Source: Thalassobaculum litoreum DSM 18839 (GTDB lineage Bacteria > Pseudomonadota > Alphaproteobacteria > Thalassobaculales > Thalassobaculaceae). From it: a DNA stretch of 64,000 nt. Of this stretch, positions 61,471 to 64,000 are shown one piece after another. The notes under the pieces were generated by a model. The model was given only the letters and a program-made list of their open reading frames with translations. It made no database searches and had not been told where the DNA came from. The DNA is taken from assembly GCF_900102465.1 (NCBI RefSeq), contig NZ_FNBW01000002.1, forward strand, positions 124,001 to 188,000, given 5' to 3'. The translations under genes and the position numbers were made by a program. Position 1 is the first letter of the stretch; every line of letters begins with the position of its first letter.

Positions 61471-62004
61471 ATGGGCACGGCGGCCGTACAGGACCCGAAA
61501 ATCCCGGCGGTCGCCGCCGACGGCTCGCTCTACCCGATCGGCAAGATGGCGGCGCACCGCCAGGGCGTCCTGCACTTGGCGGTATCGATCTTCGTGACCT
61601 GTCGGGGACGGCTGCTGATCCAGCGCCGCGCCCTGTCGAAATACCATTGTGGCGGGCTGTGGGCGAATACCTGCTGCAGCCACCCCCACTGGCGCGAGAC
61701 GGCGGCCGATGCGGCCCGCCGGCGCCTCGCCGAGGAACTCGGCATCACCGGTGTCACGCTCAGCCCCATGGGGGAACTCGCCTATCGGGCCGATGTCGGC
61801 GGCGGGCTGGTCGAGCACGAGCATGTCCACCTGTTCCATGGCGCGGCCCCGGACGCCCTGACGCTCGACCCGGATCCGGAAGAGGTCTCCGACACGCGCT
61901 GGATCGGCGTCGAGGAGCTGCGCGGCGAGCTGGGGAGCGACGCCTCGCGGTTCGCGCCGTGGTTCCTGATCTATGCCGACCGCCGACCCGACCTGATGGG
62001 CTGA
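61471..62004 (+). CDS. idi: Isopentenyl-diphosphate isomerase, type I
   Basis: Nudix-fold enzyme of 177 aa that interconverts IPP and DMAPP. GLWANTCCSHPH carries the catalytic Cys (C69 by alignment with the SVCGHP of E. coli); RRRLAEELGI is in the Nudix box and VEHEHVHLFHG holds the metal-binding His and Glu residues. It starts 5 nt after hemA. Its presence in a photosynthesis cluster, as in Rhodobacter, ties the last operon genes to geranylgeranyl and carotenoid supply. The stop is followed by a repeat element, not a clear terminator. Confidence 0.95.
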   Translation: MGTAAVQDPKIPAVAADGSLYPIGKMAAHRQGVLHLAVSIFVTCRGRLLIQRRALSKYHCGGLWANTCCSHPHWRETAADAARRRLAEELGITGVTLSPMGELAYRADVGGGLVEHEHVHLFHGAAPDALTLDPDPEEVSDTRWIGVEELRGELGSDASRFAPWFLIYADRRPDLMG

Positions 62005-62058
62005 TCCGATAACCTGAACATCTGCCTCACCCCTTCTCCAACCCTCCCCACCCGCGCA

Positions 62059-62166
62059 CTCCCCGGATTTAGTCCGGGGTCCACGCATTTCTGCGGCAGT
62101 GAACTCACCGCGCAACCGCCAGCGTCCGTGTTGCGGACCAGTGGGCCCCGGAATAAATCCGGGGAG
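62059..62166. repeat. Long inverted repeat made of two CCCCGGA-TTTAT-TCCGGGG-type palindromes
   Basis: Arms 62059-62084 and 62141-62166 (26 nt each) are reverse complements with two mismatches. Each arm is itself a hairpin: CCCCGGA, a 5-nt loop, TCCGGGG. The spacer is 56 nt. The core equals the solo copy at 6108-6136. It lies at the convergence of the bch-puh operon and the puf operon. Confidence 0.8.
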
Positions 62167-62201
62167 AGAGCGGGAGGCGGCGAGGGTCGGCTGCACCGGG
62201 C

Positions 62202-62243
62202 AAAAAAATTGGGCCGGTCAGCGGTACGCTGGATCCGGCCCAA
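62202..62243 (-). terminator. Strong Rho-independent terminator of the puf operon
   Basis: Read leftward: TTGGGCCGG stem, a loop that itself contains CAGCG/CGCTG pairing, CCGGCCCAA stem, then TTTTTTT. The 9-bp perfect stem plus seven T residues lies 52 nt after the pufC stop. Confidence 0.9.
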
Positions 62244-62295
62244 GGAGAGGGATGAGAAGGGCGCCGGCTTGGATTGGCGCTCTTCCCGGACGCCG

Positions 62296-63339
62296 TCACT
62301 TCATAGGGGCGAGTGACGGGTACTTGTCGAGCATCGTCGCGCCGTAGAACGGCTTGAAGACACCCTGGTGGCAGGTGGCGCAGTTCGCCTTGGCCACGTC
62401 GCCGGTCGGGCCCAGACGGTTCTCCGGGAACGTGCCCTGCAACGGCGCCAGGTAGTCGGCGTTGATGCCGCGGACCATGCGGATCCCGTGCCAGGCGGTG
62501 GTGCGGGTCGGCGGGCTCATCTCCCAGCTCCCGATCGCCTGGGTGTTGTGGCAGTAGGTGCACCCGACCCCGAGGCTGCTGGACATGTGCATCATCAGCC
62601 CGTAGGTCTCCTCGGTCTGCTTGATCGAGGCGCCACCGGCATCGGTCGGCAGGGCCGCCGTGGCCTGGACCCGGATGTTGCCGTCCCCCGCCAGATAGCT
62701 GGCCAGGGAGGTCGCCGGCAGCGAGGTATAGCCGTTCTGCGCCGACGGACGGTTCTGGTCGTGGTTCCACCCCAGCATGCCCTTGCCGGCATAGCGCTGC
62801 GGCTCCTCGTCGAACCAGACGTTCTCCGGCACCGGATTGCCCCGGTGGCAGGTGTAGCAGGTCACGCCGGTCTCCTTGACGTGGTCCTGCCAGTTGGCGT
62901 TCACGTCACGGGTCATCTGGATCATCCGGCGGGCGACCACCTTGGTGTAGACCGAGTCATCCGCCAGGTTGTCCGGGTTGTGGCAGTAGTTGCATCCCTG
63001 CTCCGGCGACACCCACTCGGTGATCGCCGTCATCAGGCGGATGAACTGCGGCTCCGGAAGATCGCCCAGCACCTGGACGTTCTCGTAGACATCGCCCGCC
63101 TTGTCCGCCTGGGCCAGGTCGGCCGGGCTGTCGAGCGGATAGATCTCCTCCGGGATCGCGTTCAGCGCGGCCAGCATGGCCTGTTCCCGAGGGTTGTTGG
63201 GCTCCTGCATGCCGGTACCGCGGTACCCGGTCTGCTCGTAGCCGATCGGCGGACGCTCCCAGCCCACGGTGAAGAGGAAGGCGATCACCAGGAGGGCCGC
63301 GAAGGGCAGGATGGCCGCTAAGATGCCGAAGTTTTTCAT
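62296..63339 (-). CDS. pufC: Tetraheme reaction-centre cytochrome PufC
   Basis: Membrane-attached cytochrome subunit of 347 aa that re-reduces the photooxidised special pair from the periplasmic side. Four CxxCH sites are present: C116-H120 (CNYCH), C161-H165 (CYTCH), C260-H264 (CTYCH) and C320-H324 (CATCH). The N-terminus is an uncleaved-looking helix (residues 5-25) followed by GWERPPIGYEQTGYRGTGMQ, typical of Rhodospirillales PufC. There is no lipobox. The start ATG has TAAGGAGG upstream, whose TAA is the pufM stop. It ends in a strong terminator. Confidence 0.97.
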   Translation of the reverse strand: MKNFGILAAILPFAALLVIAFLFTVGWERPPIGYEQTGYRGTGMQEPNNPREQAMLAALNAIPEEIYPLDSPADLAQADKAGDVYENVQVLGDLPEPQFIRLMTAITEWVSPEQGCNYCHNPDNLADDSVYTKVVARRMIQMTRDVNANWQDHVKETGVTCYTCHRGNPVPENVWFDEEPQRYAGKGMLGWNHDQNRPSAQNGYTSLPATSLASYLAGDGNIRVQATAALPTDAGGASIKQTEETYGLMMHMSSSLGVGCTYCHNTQAIGSWEMSPPTRTTAWHGIRMVRGINADYLAPLQGTFPENRLGPTGDVAKANCATCHQGVFKPFYGATMLDKYPSLAPMK

Positions 63340-63353
63340 CACACAGGCCCTCC

Positions 63354-64000
63354 TTATTGGGTCGGATCCGGGGTGGGCGCCCACATTTCCGGATAGGCCG
63401 GCGCAAAGTCGTGCTTCACCGCCCACAGGTACCAGTTATCGACCACCGTCCCGGTGAGCAGGATGCCGATGCCGCCGGTCAGCGGACACAGCACCGCGAA
63501 CCACCAGGCCCAGCGATGGATCGATTCCATCGAGGCGTTGAAGCCCATGGTCCAGCGCCAGAACAGGGCGGCACGCTCCGAAGCCGTACCGCGGTCGACG
63601 ATCTGCTCGATCTCGCGCTCGCCGCCGTAGCGGCCCACGGCCAGGATCGTCGCGCCGTGCATGGCGAACAGCAGGGCCGAGCCGTACAGGAAGACGATCG
63701 AGAGGGCGTGGAACGGGTTGTAGAACAGGTTGCCGTACCGGATCGAGAAGGCCGCCGTCCAATCCAGGTGCGGGAAGATCCCGAACGGTACCGCCTCCGA
63801 CCAGCTCCCCATCAGCAGCGGCCGGATGAAGCCGAGCACCAGGTACAGCCAGATCGCCGCGGCGAAGGCCCAGGCCACATGGGTGCCCATGCCGAGCGCG
63901 CGGGCCCGGGAGTACATGCGCATCCACCAGAGCATGATCGAGGTGGTCAGCATGAACCCGGTGAACAGCCACCAGCCGCCCTCGTTCATCGGTGGGATGG
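63354..64000 (-). CDS. pufM: Reaction-centre M subunit PufM, 5' end outside window
   Basis: About 215 codons of the M subunit, the C-terminal two thirds. All expected ligands are seen: special-pair His in [10 protein letters not shown], iron His in [11 protein letters not shown] and SIHRWAWWF, and the iron-bridging Glu in [30 protein letters not shown] is the usual segment before helix D. The N-terminal helices and pufL lie beyond the window. It is in the same orientation as pufC, 14 nt ahead of it. Confidence 0.97.
   Translation of the reverse strand, partial: IPPMNEGGWWLFTGFMLTTSIMLWWMRMYSRARALGMGTHVAWAFAAAIWLYLVLGFIRPLLMGSWSEAVPFGIFPHLDWTAAFSIRYGNLFYNPFHALSIVFLYGSALLFAMHGATILAVGRYGGEREIEQIVDRGTASERAALFWRWTMGFNASMESIHRWAWWFAVLCPLTGGIGILLTGTVVDNWYLWAVKHDFAPAYPEMWAPTPDPTQ

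Overview
The window is GC-rich, gene-dense DNA from a purple-bacterial (alphaproteobacterial) phototroph. The right-hand 27 kb (37271-64000) is most of a photosynthesis gene cluster. It holds bacteriochlorophyll synthesis genes (bchP, bchG, bchF, bchN, bchB, bchH, bchL, bchM, acsF), reaction-centre genes (puhA, pufM, pufC), assembly factors (a PucC-like protein, lhaA, puhB, puhC, puhE), the redox and light regulators ppsR and aerR/ppaA, and three precursor-supply genes (dxs, hemA, idi). The only ring-E cyclase visible is the oxygen-dependent AcsF, and the reaction centre has a tetraheme PufC. This fits an aerobic anoxygenic phototroph related to the Rhodospirillales. The species cannot be named from sequence alone.

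Layout. 1-9.5 kb: a truncated photolyase with a Tat-exported partner, a Zur-like regulator with a His-rich CobW GTPase, an AEC carrier, a flavin reductase, a quinone oxidoreductase, a SufR-like iron-sulfur regulator and a soluble double-PAS chemoreceptor. 9.5-21.9 kb: an MFS exporter behind a striking long palindrome, pdxJ, a DUF2256 mini-protein, an Old Yellow Enzyme coupled to an orphan peptide-type permease pair, a lipoprotein, two hydrolases, a large membrane protein and a ribokinase. 22-27.8 kb: a complete peptide-type ABC operon with an internal stem-loop and a terminator. 28-37.3 kb: a nucleoside carrier, a VOC protein, a second MFS protein, glutaminase, a class III aminotransferase, an SDR, a lone short flagellin and an amidohydrolase.

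Photosynthesis cluster. The leftward block is aerR, ppsR, then bchG, a bch2/PucC-like gene, bchP, a small membrane-protein gene and dxs. A perfect PpsR site sits on the bchG promoter. The rightward block runs bchF-N-B-H-L-M-lhaA-puhA-B-C-(101-aa gene)-acsF-puhE-hemA-idi. It has almost no gaps and many ATGA overlaps, and looks like a single 16-kb transcription unit. The puf operon enters from the right (pufM then pufC, leftward), converges on idi, and ends in a strong terminator. Light-harvesting genes, pufL, crt genes and bchC/X/Y/Z/D/I are not present and would be expected beyond the right edge or elsewhere.

I found no rRNA, tRNA, CRISPR array, insertion sequence or prophage. The longest gene-free stretches are about 290 bp (45500-45789 and 62005-62295) and are described below. 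Several intergenic regions carry palindromic dispersed-repeat-like elements.
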